DNA from: Imhoffiella purpurea
GTDB taxonomy: Bacteria > Pseudomonadota > Gammaproteobacteria > Chromatiales > Chromatiaceae
Assembly (NCBI RefSeq): GCF_000585215.1
Contig: NZ_AONC01000009.1
Location: forward strand, 62,001 to 126,000
DNA length: 64,000 nucleotides
Direction: 5' to 3'
Below the pieces are notes generated by a model. The model did not search any database. It was given only the letters and a program-made list of their open reading frames with translations, and was not told the DNA's origin. Every line of letters starts with the position of its first letter. Position 1 is the first letter of the stretch. A program made the translations under genes and the position numbers. Shown piece after piece: positions 51,003 to 59,683 of the stretch.

Positions 51003-52139
51003 TCATTCGGTGAGGACCACGCCGCTGGTGGGCGACCATTCGATGGCGACCTTCTGCTCCCAGGTCAGGGCCTGCTCGGTGCGGGGCTGGATGTTGGTGA
51101 GCGTCATCTCGACCAGGCGGCCCTCGTCGATGCGAATGCGGTAGATGGAGACGTCGCCGAGATAGGCGATGTCCTCGACGACCCCCTCGATCTGATTGAC
51201 GGCCTCGGGATCGTACTGGGCGCAGAGCCGCATCTTCTCGGGTCGGATGGCGACGGTCACCGGCGTGCCGAGGGGGTGCGGCTGATAGCTGCGCATGCGG
51301 ATGGTGAAGCCGGCGCCGGCCTCGACCAGGATCTCGTTGCCCTCGCTGGCCATCACCTTGCCTTCGAAGAGGTTGACCGAGCCGATGAACTCGGCCACGA
51401 AGCGGCAGGTCGGGAACTCGTAGATGGCGGTCGGTGTGTCGACCTGCATGATCTGTCCGGCCTCCATGACCGCGATCCGGGTCGACATGGTCATGGCCTC
51501 CTCCTGGTCGTGGGTGACGGTCACGAAGGTGATGCCGAGACGCTCCTGCAGATTCACCAGCTCGAACTGGGTGTTCTCCCGCAGGCGCTTGTCCAGCGCC
51601 CCGAGCGGTTCGTCGAGCAGCAGCAGCTTGGGGTGCTTGGCCAGGCTGCGGGCGAGGGCGACGCGCTGGCGCTGTCCGCCCGAGATCTGATCCGGTCGGC
51701 GCTTGCGCAGCGGGGCGATCTTGAGCAGGTCCAGCATCTCCGCGATCCGCTCCGCGCGCTCCCTGCGCGGAAGACGCTCCTGCTTGAGCCCGAACTCGAT
51801 GTTCTGCTCCACGCTCATGTGCGGAAAGAGCGCATAGGACTGGAACATCATGTTGACCGGGCGCGAGTAGGGCGGGACCTGGGTCACGTCCACTCCGTCG
51901 ATGAAGATCCGGCCCGTGGTCGGGTATTCGAGCCCGGCCAGCAGTCTCAGCAGGGTGGACTTGCCGCAGCCGGAGCTCCCGAGCAGGGAGAAGAACTCGC
52001 CCTTGAAGATGTTGAGGCTGACGTCGTCGACCGCGTAGACGTCGCCGAACTGCTTGGTGACGCGCTCGATGCGGACATAGGGCGCGGCCTTGGGATCCTG
52101 CCAGGGTTCGAGCAGGCGCCGGTCTGCGGGTACGGCCAT
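51003..52139 (-). CDS. potG: Polyamine ABC transporter ATPase PotG
   Basis: 378 residues: ABC domain with Walker A 'GSSGCGKSTLL', signature 'ISGGQRQRVALARSLA' and Walker B 'LLLLDEPLGALD', then a C-terminal TOBE regulatory domain (about 290-370). The N-terminal extension of about 20 residues (MAVPADRRLLEPWQD) resembles PotG more than PotA. Energises putrescine uptake through PotHI. Confidence 0.94.
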   Translation of the reverse strand: MAVPADRRLLEPWQDPKAAPYVRIERVTKQFGDVYAVDDVSLNIFKGEFFSLLGSSGCGKSTLLRLLAGLEYPTTGRIFIDGVDVTQVPPYSRPVNMMFQSYALFPHMSVEQNIEFGLKQERLPRRERAERIAEMLDLLKIAPLRKRRPDQISGGQRQRVALARSLAKHPKLLLLDEPLGALDKRLRENTQFELVNLQERLGITFVTVTHDQEEAMTMSTRIAVMEAGQIMQVDTPTAIYEFPTCRFVAEFIGSVNLFEGKVMASEGNEILVEAGAGFTIRMRSYQPHPLGTPVTVAIRPEKMRLCAQYDPEAVNQIEGVVEDIAYLGDVSIYRIRIDEGRLVEMTLTNIQPRTEQALTWEQKVAIEWSPTSGVVLTE

Positions 52140-52157
52140 GAAAACCTCTGGGTCCGC

Positions 52158-53267
52158 TCAGCGATCGGCCTTGAGCCGGGTCCAGAGCCGGTTCAGGTTG
52201 CGTATCTCGCGGTCGCCGCGCTCCTTGAGCGTGAAGAGGTGCGCCTTGACCTCGGGCGGCGGATAGATCCCCGGATCCTTGCGCAACTCGGCATCGAGCA
52301 GGGACGTCGCCGCCAGGTTGGGGTTGGCGTAGTAGACATAGTTCGAGATCCCGGCGATCACCTCGGGGTCGAGCAGATAGGCGATGAAGGCGTGCGCGGC
52401 GGCCGGGTTGGGGGCATCGCTCGGGATCGCCATCACGTCGGTCCAGAGCACGGCGCCCTCGCGCGGGATGCGGTAGCCGACCTCGACGCCCTTGCCCGCC
52501 TCCTCGGCGCGCGCCTTGGCCTGGAGCACGTCGCCAGAATAGCCATGGGCGACGCAGAGATCGCCGTTGGCGAGATCGCTGATGTACTGGGACGAGTGGA
52601 AATAGCGGATATAGGGATGGGCACCCTTGATCAGATCCGAGGCGGCGGCGAGGTCCTCCTTGTCGAGGCTGTTAGGATCCTTGCCCAGATAGGCGAGCGC
52701 GGCCGCGAACACCTCGGTGGCGTCGTCGAGCAGCGCGATGCCGCAGCCGGCGAGCTTGGATGCCTTGTCCGGATCGAAGACGAGCCCCCAGGTATCCAGC
52801 GCCGCTTCATCGCCGAGCGCTGCCCGAACCTTCTTCAGGTTGAGCCCGATCCCTGTGGAGCCCCACATGTAGGGAACTAGATAGCGGTGGCCCGGATCGA
52901 TCTCCTCCAGGCTCTTCATGATGTCCGGGTCGAGCCGGTCCAGTCCGGCCAAGGCCGATGCGTCGAGCGGCCGATAGAGTCCGGCCTTGATATGGCGCGC
53001 GGCGAAGGGGCGCGCCGTGGGGAAGATGAGATCGTAACCACTGCTGCCGGCGAAGAGTTTGGCCTCGAGCACCTCGTTGGAGTCGTAGACGTCCAGCACG
53101 GGGTGGATTCCGGACCGAGACTCGAAGCCGGAGAGGGTGTCCTCGGCGAAATAATCGCTCCAGTTATAGAGGTGGACCTGTTCCTCGGCCTGGGAGGCGA
53201 ACGGGACGCCGATCAGCAGAGACAAGGCCAGTGCCAGCGTCTGGTGGCTCATTGACAGAAATCGCAA
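52158..53267 (-). CDS. potF: Periplasmic polyamine (putrescine)-binding protein PotF
   Basis: 369 residues from the TTG at 53267. A signal peptide (ending SQA, before EEQVHLY) is followed by 'LYNWSDYFAEDTLSGFE', the polyamine-binding Trp/Ser region, and 'GYSGDVLQAKARAEEAGKGV' with the ligand aspartate of PotF. GGAGAG lies six bases before the TTG and 21 before the next ATG (53252), so the TTG is preferred. First gene of potFGHI. The 287 bases upstream (53268-53554) hold its promoter; nothing else is seen there. Confidence 0.92.
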   Translation of the reverse strand: MRFLSMSHQTLALALSLLIGVPFASQAEEQVHLYNWSDYFAEDTLSGFESRSGIHPVLDVYDSNEVLEAKLFAGSSGYDLIFPTARPFAARHIKAGLYRPLDASALAGLDRLDPDIMKSLEEIDPGHRYLVPYMWGSTGIGLNLKKVRAALGDEAALDTWGLVFDPDKASKLAGCGIALLDDATEVFAAALAYLGKDPNSLDKEDLAAASDLIKGAHPYIRYFHSSQYISDLANGDLCVAHGYSGDVLQAKARAEEAGKGVEVGYRIPREGAVLWTDVMAIPSDAPNPAAAHAFIAYLLDPEVIAGISNYVYYANPNLAATSLLDAELRKDPGIYPPPEVKAHLFTLKERGDREIRNLNRLWTRLKADR

Positions 53268-53554
53268 TGTGGTCTCTCCGTATGGGTTGAAACGGAACGA
53301 TATCGACGGGCTGAATTGGAGCCCATCCAGCGGTGGGAGTCTATACGCGCGTGGGCGCAAGGCTAGCGCAAATGCGGCATGGCTTGCTTGACGAGATGAA
53401 GATGTCGGGCGAGGTCCTGGCGGCCCGCGGCCCTGGATGGCTGTGAAGGAATGGGGTCGGTCGGGTGGTGCTTCCCTTTGGTGGGAGGCGCGCATCCGAA
53501 TCGATCGCTGGCTCGACCCGAATCCGGATGCGTGGAATGGGAGGCGATCTGTCG

Positions 53555-54289
53555 CTATTCGGTGTTGCCGAGCTGGCCGCGAGACGTGATTCCGGAGAGG
53601 GAGGCCGGGCGGTTGCGCCACCTCCCGATTCCGATCAGGCCCATGAGACTGGAGGTGAAGAGCCAGAAGGCCGCTGGAAGGGGTACGACGGCCTGAGTAC
53701 CTTGCGTGCTCGCCCGAGGGCTCGGGCCGTCCCAGCTATAGACCATATCTTCGAGATAATAGGTTTCCTGAATCAGGTCGTTGGCGTCGTGATAGCTGCT
53801 CAGAAGCACGCTCGAGAATTTCGCGTCCGAGACGACACCCCAGAATTCACCTTGTAGATAGGGGATCTCATGAGATGAGATCACCTGCCCCGTCACGTCG
53901 AGCAGGCTGATCGCGACATGAGATCCATGGCCGGCAGGTGTCATGTCCCAGTTGCCGCCGATCGCGTAGGCCCCGCCGGAGATTTCGAAGGTCGTGGTGA
54001 GTTCCGCATAGTGATGGCTGGGTTTGGCGACACGATCTTTCCAGACTCCGCCGTCGTCTCCTGCGCCGTGCTCGGGTTGGTAGACGCCACCGACACGCGT
54101 CCGGTAGGTCAGTTCCGCGTTGAGCGTGGCGTCATTGAAATCCTCGGTCTGGAACGCGTGCGTCAGGGCCAGCACCTGCGACTTCCAGCTCGATTTGTCC
54201 GTGTGGACGATGGTCGAGGCGGAGATGTCTTGCGTCCAGGCCAAGATGCCCAACAGCGTCAGAAGGGCTGGATGGATTCTTGTCTTCAT
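53555..54289 (-). CDS. Exported VPLPA-CTERM (PEP-CTERM type) surface protein
   Basis: 244 residues: a signal peptide (about 1-24), a beta-rich middle without cysteines, and a C-terminal sorting signal: 'VPLPAAFWLF' (202-211), a short hydrophobic helix to about 222 and the basic cluster 'RWR'. This is the VPLPA variant recognised by an exosortase and coupled to exopolysaccharide export. Unusually, 19 polar residues (NRPASLSGITSRGQLGNTE) follow the basic cluster, which normally ends the protein. The middle part matches no family I recognise. Confidence 0.8.
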   Translation of the reverse strand: MKTRIHPALLTLLGILAWTQDISASTIVHTDKSSWKSQVLALTHAFQTEDFNDATLNAELTYRTRVGGVYQPEHGAGDDGGVWKDRVAKPSHHYAELTTTFEISGGAYAIGGNWDMTPAGHGSHVAISLLDVTGQVISSHEIPYLQGEFWGVVSDAKFSSVLLSSYHDANDLIQETYYLEDMVYSWDGPSPRASTQGTQAVVPLPAAFWLFTSSLMGLIGIGRWRNRPASLSGITSRGQLGNTE

Positions 54290-54702
54290 CGTCGTGATCT
54301 CTTCCGGTTCGTGTCCGCCGGTGAGGGCAGTGGCGATTTCACGAACGTTCCGACCTGCTCGGTTGAGTCGCTAACGGCCGTTTTCGAGCAAACATCAATT
54401 CCATCCGTGCAGAAGGCTGCAGTGAGGTTCGGTTGTCGGGTTGATCGTTGAAGGAATGTTGCTGAATATCGAGGCAGGATCCGCACCAATCCACCTTCTC
54501 TAAATCCATGCGGCTCTAGAGTCACTTGGCCCCGGTCAGGCGTCAGCTTATGAGGCGATTTTGTATCAACTTTGTTACATATGTGGGCATTATTTATGAA
54601 ATGCAAGCCATGTATGGAGGGCGGTCCATCTGTTGGGGTTGGAGGTTGTCTCCTCTGGTCCCATAAAATCGTTGCGGATTTGTAATCGAGAATGATTAAG
54701 CT
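54290..54702. promoter_or_regulatory. Divergent AT-richer region between the VPLPA protein and the MerR regulator
   Basis: 413 bases, clearly richer in A and T around 54545-54610. It carries the palindrome ACATATGT and a minus-strand TTGCAT-17-CATATG-like pair near 54580-54610, which may drive the VPLPA gene. The MerR-type regulator may act here. No gene-sized frame is credible. Confidence 0.45.
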
Positions 54703-55710
54703 ATGAGGACCGACGAGTTGACAGATCGCTCTCCGCCGACAGAACGTCAGACCTACCGGATCGGTGCCGTTTCCCGATTGACCGGCATTCCCGCGGATAC
54801 ATTGAGGGTCTGGGAGCGTCGTTATCATGTGGCGACGCCCGTCCGATCCGAAGCCGGCACCCGTCTGTACGACTCAGAGGACATAGGGCGTCTGACGCTC
54901 ATCAAGCGACTGGTCGATCGCGGGGATGCGATCAGCAGCGTCGCCAATCTCTCTCTCGATGCCTTGCGAGAACGCATGCGCGGTGCAGAACTGGCCGGCC
55001 GTGCACCTGTCGTTCGCTCCCGGCCCTTGCGTCTTCTGGTCTATGGACCCTATCTCGGCGAACGTCTGCGCGCGGATTTGGCCGCTACCGAAGACTTCGA
55101 GTGTCTCGGGTTCCACAGCTCGCGCGAGGGTATCCTCTCGAACGATTGGGATCCGGCTCCGGATGTCCTGGTGCTCGAGTACCCCGCTTTGCACTCCGAT
55201 CAGGTCGGCGAGGTCCATCGGCTTCTGGCCCGTTCCGGTGCCGCGCACTGCGTCCTCGTCTATGGCTTCGCCGGTCAGGGAGTGGTGGAGCAAGTGGTCT
55301 CCGAGCATCTGTCCGCGTGTCGCGCGCCCATTGGCCTGGCCGATCTCCGGCATTGTTGCCAGGGGCTTAGGTCGCAGCCGTCTCCGCAGCGGCATTCGCT
55401 CGAGCAGCTCGGAATCGATCTGGTCCGGCCGGCGCCATCGCCGCGTTACTCGGCGGAGGAACTCGCGGCCATTGCGGGCAGCCGTCGCAGTTCCTGCGAC
55501 TGCTATCGTCATCTGGCCGATCTGATCGCCGGATTGTCGGCCTTCGAGTCCTATGCCCGGGGATGCGAGCTGCGTGGGGCCGAGGTCGACGCGTCCCATG
55601 CGCTCGTGCATGCGGGCGTGGTACAGGCGCGGGCGGTCCTGGAGGCGGTTCTGGAACGGTCCCTGGGCCAGGCCGACGGGGATGGTTGCGATATGTCTCC
55701 GAAAGACTGA
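54703..55710 (+). CDS. MerR-family transcriptional regulator with C-terminal sensor-like domain
   Basis: 335 residues. An N-terminal MerR winged helix 'YRIGAVSRLTGIPADTLRVWERRYHVATP' and 'RLYDSEDIGRLTLIKRLVDRG' (about 18-85) is followed by a 240-residue C-terminal part with a Rossmann-like pattern ('LRLLVYGPYLGERLRADLAA', 'PDVLVLEYPAL'). The arrangement recalls CarH/LitR light- and B12-dependent regulators, but the B12-binding DxHxxG motif is absent, so it cannot bind cobalamin in the standard way. Target unknown; neighbours are the VPLPA gene (divergent) and hisHF (downstream). Confidence 0.82.
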   Translation: MRTDELTDRSPPTERQTYRIGAVSRLTGIPADTLRVWERRYHVATPVRSEAGTRLYDSEDIGRLTLIKRLVDRGDAISSVANLSLDALRERMRGAELAGRAPVVRSRPLRLLVYGPYLGERLRADLAATEDFECLGFHSSREGILSNDWDPAPDVLVLEYPALHSDQVGEVHRLLARSGAAHCVLVYGFAGQGVVEQVVSEHLSACRAPIGLADLRHCCQGLRSQPSPQRHSLEQLGIDLVRPAPSPRYSAEELAAIAGSRRSSCDCYRHLADLIAGLSAFESYARGCELRGAEVDASHALVHAGVVQARAVLEAVLERSLGQADGDGCDMSPKD

Positions 55711-55802
55711 ACCGGATTCCGAGTTGGCGTAAAATGCCCCATTACGCACGCGCCCGCTTGAGTGTGTGTTCAGTCCAATCCACGACCCCTCGGATTCCAC
55801 GT

Positions 55803-57392
55803 ATGATTTCGCTCCTGGACTATGGCGCGGGCAATGTCCGCAGTCTGCGCAACGCCATACAGGCACTCGGATTCACGCTCACCGACATCGAGCGGCCGGA
55901 AGACATCCTCAAGGCCGAGCGTCTGATCTTTCCCGGCGTCGGTGCCTTCGGCGCCGCCATGGAGCGACTGCATCGGCTGGGCTATGTCGAGCCGCTCAAG
56001 GAATATCTCGCCGCCGACCGGCCCTTTCTCGGGATCTGTATCGGTCTGCAGAGCCTCTTCGAAGGGAGCGAGGAGTGTCCCGGCGTGGCCGGGCTCGGTG
56101 TGATTCCAGGCCAGATCCGCCGTTTCGATGCCAGCCGTCTGTCCGTGCCGCACATGGGCTGGAACGATGTGCGTGTCGAGAAGCCGTCGCCGCTCTTCGC
56201 CGGTTATGCCGGCGAGAAGCTCTATTTCGTCCACTCCTATCGCGCCGAGCCGAGCCCTGAAAACCAGGACTGGCGTCTGGCGACCACGGATTACGGCACT
56301 CCCTTCCTGAGCGCGGTCCAGCGCGGTCGGGTGGCCGCCGTTCAGTTCCATCCCGAGAAGAGCGGGGCGGCCGGACTGAGGCTGCTGGGCCATTTCCTCG
56401 CCGGCGACGAGGAGCCTTCGCTGGGCGAGGCCCGGGTTCCCGGAGCCGATACCTGTTTCGCCAAGCGCGTCATCGCCTGTCTGGACGTGCGGACCAACGA
56501 TGCCGGCGATCTGGTGGTCACCAAGGGCGACCAGTACGACGTGCGCGAGGCCGGCGAGGTTCGCAACCTGGGCAAGCCGGTCGAGCTGGCGCAACGCTAC
56601 TACGAGGATGGCGCGGACGAGGTCACCTTCCTCAATATCACCGCCTTCCGCGACTTCCCGCTCGCCGATCAGCCCATGCTGGAGGTTTTGCGGCGCACCT
56701 CCGAGCGGGTCTTCGTGCCCCTGACCATCGGCGGCGGCATCCGCTCCTTCACCGATGCCAAGGGTGTCAGCTATTCGGCCCTGGACGTCGCCGACGAGTA
56801 TTTCCGCTCCGGGGCGGACAAGATCTCGATCGGTTCGGACGCGGTCCATACCGTCGAGCGATATCTGGAGCGCGGCGGCGTCAAGGATGGCGCGAGCGCG
56901 ATCGAGCAGATCTCCGAGGTCTACGGCGCCCAGGCGGTGGTGATCTCGATCGATCCGCGCCGGGTCTACGTGGACTCGCCCGAGTCGACTCGCCATGTCA
57001 CGGTCGAGACCGCGACGCCCGGTCCGAACGGCGAGCGTTACTGCTGGTTTCAGTGCACCGTCAAGGGCGGGCGCGAGGGTCGCGACGTCGACGCGGTCGA
57101 GCTGGCCAGGGCCTGCGAGGACCTGGGGGCGGGCGAGATCCTGCTCAACTCCATCGACCGCGACGGCACGGGGTCGGGCTTCGATCTGGAGCTGATCCGC
57201 GCGGTCAGCGAGGCGGTGAGCATCCCGGTGATCGCCTCCAGCGGCGCGGGCTGCGTCGAGCACTTCGCCGAGGTCTTCGCCGAGACAGGCGTCGAGGCGG
57301 CGTTGGCCGCTGGCATCTTCCACCGCCGCGAGGTGCCGATCGAGGCGGTCAAGTCCTATCTGCGCGAGCAGGGGGTCGAGATCCGAGCCTGA
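55803..57392 (+). CDS. Bifunctional imidazole glycerol phosphate synthase, fused HisH-HisF of eukaryotic HIS7 type
   Basis: 529 residues in one frame. Residues 1-200 are the HisH glutamine amidotransferase with nucleophile C79 (GICIGLQ) and H183/E185 (QFHPEKS). Residues 218-529 are the HisF cyclase barrel with catalytic D228 (CLDVR) and D384 (SIDPRR). Fused, it resembles yeast and plant HIS7 (about 550 residues): the barrel has HIS7-type insertions, such as 'RTNDAGDLVVTKGDQYDVR' and 'ETATPGPNGERYCWFQCT', that free-standing bacterial HisF lacks. It converts PRFAR and glutamine to IGP, AICAR and glutamate in histidine synthesis. No other his gene is near. A -10-like TAAAAT lies at 55730-55735. 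Confidence 0.93.
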   Translation: MISLLDYGAGNVRSLRNAIQALGFTLTDIERPEDILKAERLIFPGVGAFGAAMERLHRLGYVEPLKEYLAADRPFLGICIGLQSLFEGSEECPGVAGLGVIPGQIRRFDASRLSVPHMGWNDVRVEKPSPLFAGYAGEKLYFVHSYRAEPSPENQDWRLATTDYGTPFLSAVQRGRVAAVQFHPEKSGAAGLRLLGHFLAGDEEPSLGEARVPGADTCFAKRVIACLDVRTNDAGDLVVTKGDQYDVREAGEVRNLGKPVELAQRYYEDGADEVTFLNITAFRDFPLADQPMLEVLRRTSERVFVPLTIGGGIRSFTDAKGVSYSALDVADEYFRSGADKISIGSDAVHTVERYLERGGVKDGASAIEQISEVYGAQAVVISIDPRRVYVDSPESTRHVTVETATPGPNGERYCWFQCTVKGGREGRDVDAVELARACEDLGAGEILLNSIDRDGTGSGFDLELIRAVSEAVSIPVIASSGAGCVEHFAEVFAETGVEAALAAGIFHRREVPIEAVKSYLREQGVEIRA

Positions 57393-57400
57393 TTCGGTTC

Positions 57401-58273
57401 ATGTTCAAGCCGGCTGTCACGGTCGTCGCCCTCGCGCTCATCGGCGCCCTGGCCGGCTGTGCCATGCTCGGCGGGCCGAATGTCGGCTTCTCGTCGAGGG
57501 AGAAGGATTCGCTCGACGCTATCTCCCGGGAAGATCTGGTCATGGACATCTCGGCCTGCCACCTGCTGCGTGTCAGTCAGACCAACGATGTGGCTGCGAC
57601 CGACGCGACCGTGATCGTCGCCACCGACCGCTATCGCATTCCGGTCGAGACCATCGTTTCCAGCGCCGACGATCTGCTTTTGGAGTATCGATCGGCCCCC
57701 GCCGATCTGATCGCGATCGCCACCGATGCCTGTCAGCGGCTGGCAGAGGAGACGGGAGTGGTTTCGGCCTTGGTGCGCTTCGAACCCAACGGCGAGCTCC
57801 GGACCTCCTGGCTGCGGATCGACGATGCCGAGATCCTGCCGGGATTCGCCAAGCGCACCATCGGCGAGCTGCGGCGGCGCCGGGCGATCGGCCTGGTCAT
57901 CAACAGTCCCGGCGGATCCGTCTACGAGGCCAGGATTCTGGGACGTTATCTGAGGTCGAACGGTCTGCGCGCCGCGGTCGACCGGATCTGCGTCTCGGCC
58001 TGCGTCGACGTCCTCGCCGGCGGAGTGGAGCGTTACGTCACCCGAGACGCCAGGCTCGGTATCCACCAGAGCAAGGTCCCGAACCGCTACAGCAGTCACG
58101 AGGGCGGACAGCTCTATGTGGCCGACTCTTTCCTCTATCTGCGCGAGATGGGTGTCGATCCGGACGTCGCCATCGTCGCCGCCTCGGTGCCCAACGACAA
58201 GATCCTCATCATCCCGCTCGACGAGGCCCTGGCGACCGGTCTGGTCACGGGTATCGTCGAGGGCTTCGAGTAG
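57401..58273 (+). CDS. ClpP-like serine protease fold lipoprotein (COG3904-like)
   Basis: 290 residues. A lipoprotein signal ends in 'LAGC' (C20). The C-terminal half has a ClpP/crotonase-like fold: 'LVINSPGGSVYEARILGRYL' (oxyanion glycines), nucleophile candidate S199 in 'RICVSACVDVLAGG' and base candidate H222 in 'RLGIHQSK'. It resembles exported ClpP-like proteins of unknown role. Starting eight bases after the hisHF stop, it is probably cotranscribed, though no functional link to histidine synthesis is evident. Protease activity is inferred only from the motif pattern. Confidence 0.78.
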   Translation: MFKPAVTVVALALIGALAGCAMLGGPNVGFSSREKDSLDAISREDLVMDISACHLLRVSQTNDVAATDATVIVATDRYRIPVETIVSSADDLLLEYRSAPADLIAIATDACQRLAEETGVVSALVRFEPNGELRTSWLRIDDAEILPGFAKRTIGELRRRRAIGLVINSPGGSVYEARILGRYLRSNGLRAAVDRICVSACVDVLAGGVERYVTRDARLGIHQSKVPNRYSSHEGGQLYVADSFLYLREMGVDPDVAIVAASVPNDKILIIPLDEALATGLVTGIVEGFE

Positions 58274-58579
58274 CCCCGGGACGTGGCCTTTAGCCTGTCG
58301 ATGGTTACCCGATCTGGCTTCAGGGCCGGTCCATGTACCGCAAAATTCTATTTTATCAATGCCTTGTTTGTTTTTTAATATTGACGATTAATATAATTGC
58401 CAATATTAATGGATAATAATTTCGTAAACTCCCGCCCGTTTTTCTGGCGGCATGTCTCGTAATCTTCCCTATATTCGGATCCCGCTCACGGCCATTGGGA
58501 ACCCCGCGCTCGATGAGCTGGACTCATCGAGACTCTGTGCCGCGCTCTCCAGTTCGTCCTTCGCCGGTATACGCAGTTT
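58274..58579. other. AT-rich promoter island upstream of the RnfB-like gene
   Basis: 306 bases; the stretch 58340-58430 is strikingly AT-rich for this genome. It contains a promoter and inverted repeat annotated separately. No coding frame is seen. Confidence 0.6.
58375..58410 (+). promoter_or_regulatory. Promoter overlapped by a 9-bp inverted repeat, before the RnfB-like gene
   Basis: TTGACG (58381-58386) and TATTAA (58404-58409) are 17 bases apart, a good sigma-70 pair. TTAATATTG (58375-58383) and CAATATTAA (58401-58409) form a perfect inverted repeat that covers both boxes, as expected for a repressor or activator site. Confidence 0.55.
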
Positions 58580-59446
58580 ATGGCAACTATCCTAACCGCC
58601 GTTGGCTTCATGGCCGCGCTCGGCCTGATTCTCGCCTCGATGTTGGTCGTGGCGAACAAACGGCTCTACGTCTATGAAGATCCTCGGATCGATCAGGTCG
58701 AAAGCCTGTTGCCCATGGCCAATTGCGGTGCCTGCGGCGCGGCTGGCTGCCGTCCCTTTGCCGAGATGCTGGTCAAGGGCGAGATCGAGCCGGGCAAGTG
58801 CACCGTGAATGCCAAGCCGATGAACCAGATCATCGCCGACTTCCTCGGAGTCGACCTGGGCGGCGGCGACAAACGGGTCGCCCGTCTGGCCTGTGCCGGC
58901 GGCGGCAATGTCGCCTACGTGCGTGCGACCTATGACGGGCTCAAGTCCTGCCGGGCCGCCGCCCTGGTGTCCGGTGGCGGACGCGGCTGCTCCTGGGGCT
59001 GTCTCGGCTTCGCCGACTGCGCCGAGGTGTGCGACTTCGACGCCATCTATATGAACGACCAGGGCCTTCCCGTGGTGATCGAGGACAAGTGCACCGCTTG
59101 CGGCGACTGCGTGACCGTCTGTCCCAAGGATCTCTTCAGTTTGCATCCGGCGAGCCATCGGCTGTGGGTCGCCTGCAAGAATCTCGAGTTCGGCGATCAG
59201 GCCGAGCACCACTGCGAGGTGGCCTGTACCGCCTGCGGTCGTTGTGCCCAGGACTCGCCCGAGGGCCTGATCCGGATCGAGGACAACCTGGCCATCGTCG
59301 ACTACGCGAAGAACGATCTCGCCTCCAAGGTTGCGATCGAGCGCTGTCCGACGGGGGCCATTCTCTGGCTCGAGCAGGATGGGCGCGTGGTCAAGGGCCG
59401 GGATGCCCGCAAGGTGGTCCGCAAGGGAGCGCTCCCGGTGGCTTGA
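58580..59446 (+). CDS. RnfB-like membrane-anchored iron-sulfur protein
   Basis: 288 residues: one N-terminal membrane helix (about 5-25), the RnfB 4Fe-4S domain 'NCGACGAAGCRPFAEML' with C49, C52, C57 and C74, a cysteine-rich middle 'CSWGCLGFADCAEVC', a ferredoxin motif 'CTACGDCVTVCP' (C171-C181) and a further 'CTACGRC' (C216-C222) that lacks a normal fourth cysteine. RnfB is the ferredoxin-interacting subunit of the Rnf complex, but no rnfACDGE genes follow. Instead a giant 2-oxoacid oxidoreductase gene starts 237 bases downstream, so it probably carries that enzyme's electrons to the membrane. Confidence 0.88.
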   Translation: MATILTAVGFMAALGLILASMLVVANKRLYVYEDPRIDQVESLLPMANCGACGAAGCRPFAEMLVKGEIEPGKCTVNAKPMNQIIADFLGVDLGGGDKRVARLACAGGGNVAYVRATYDGLKSCRAAALVSGGGRGCSWGCLGFADCAEVCDFDAIYMNDQGLPVVIEDKCTACGDCVTVCPKDLFSLHPASHRLWVACKNLEFGDQAEHHCEVACTACGRCAQDSPEGLIRIEDNLAIVDYAKNDLASKVAIERCPTGAILWLEQDGRVVKGRDARKVVRKGALPVA

Positions 59447-59468
59447 CGAGCGGCCCGCAGCAGTGCCC

Positions 59469-59491
59469 GGAAGCGGCGGCCGGCCGCTTCC
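59469..59491 (+). repeat. Hairpin between the RnfB-like and oxidoreductase genes
   Basis: GGAAGCGGC-GGCCG-GCCGCTTCC, a 9-bp stem just after the RnfB-like stop, without a T run. It may protect the upstream mRNA or reduce read-through into the next gene. Confidence 0.5.
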
Positions 59492-59683
59492 AGGCCCGAT
59501 TCGAAGCACGCCGGGTGTGTGAGGTTCCTCTGCATGCGGTGACTGACGCAGTTTAGATCGGTAATTCGGCGGTGATCTGAAATCCGCCGGATCCACGAAA
59601 ATCAGAATAATTCCCCTTCGTGCGCGGCCTTGATTTCATTGGCTCGGCTGGCGTCGTGGTGATTCAACACTGAGAGAAGGCCC

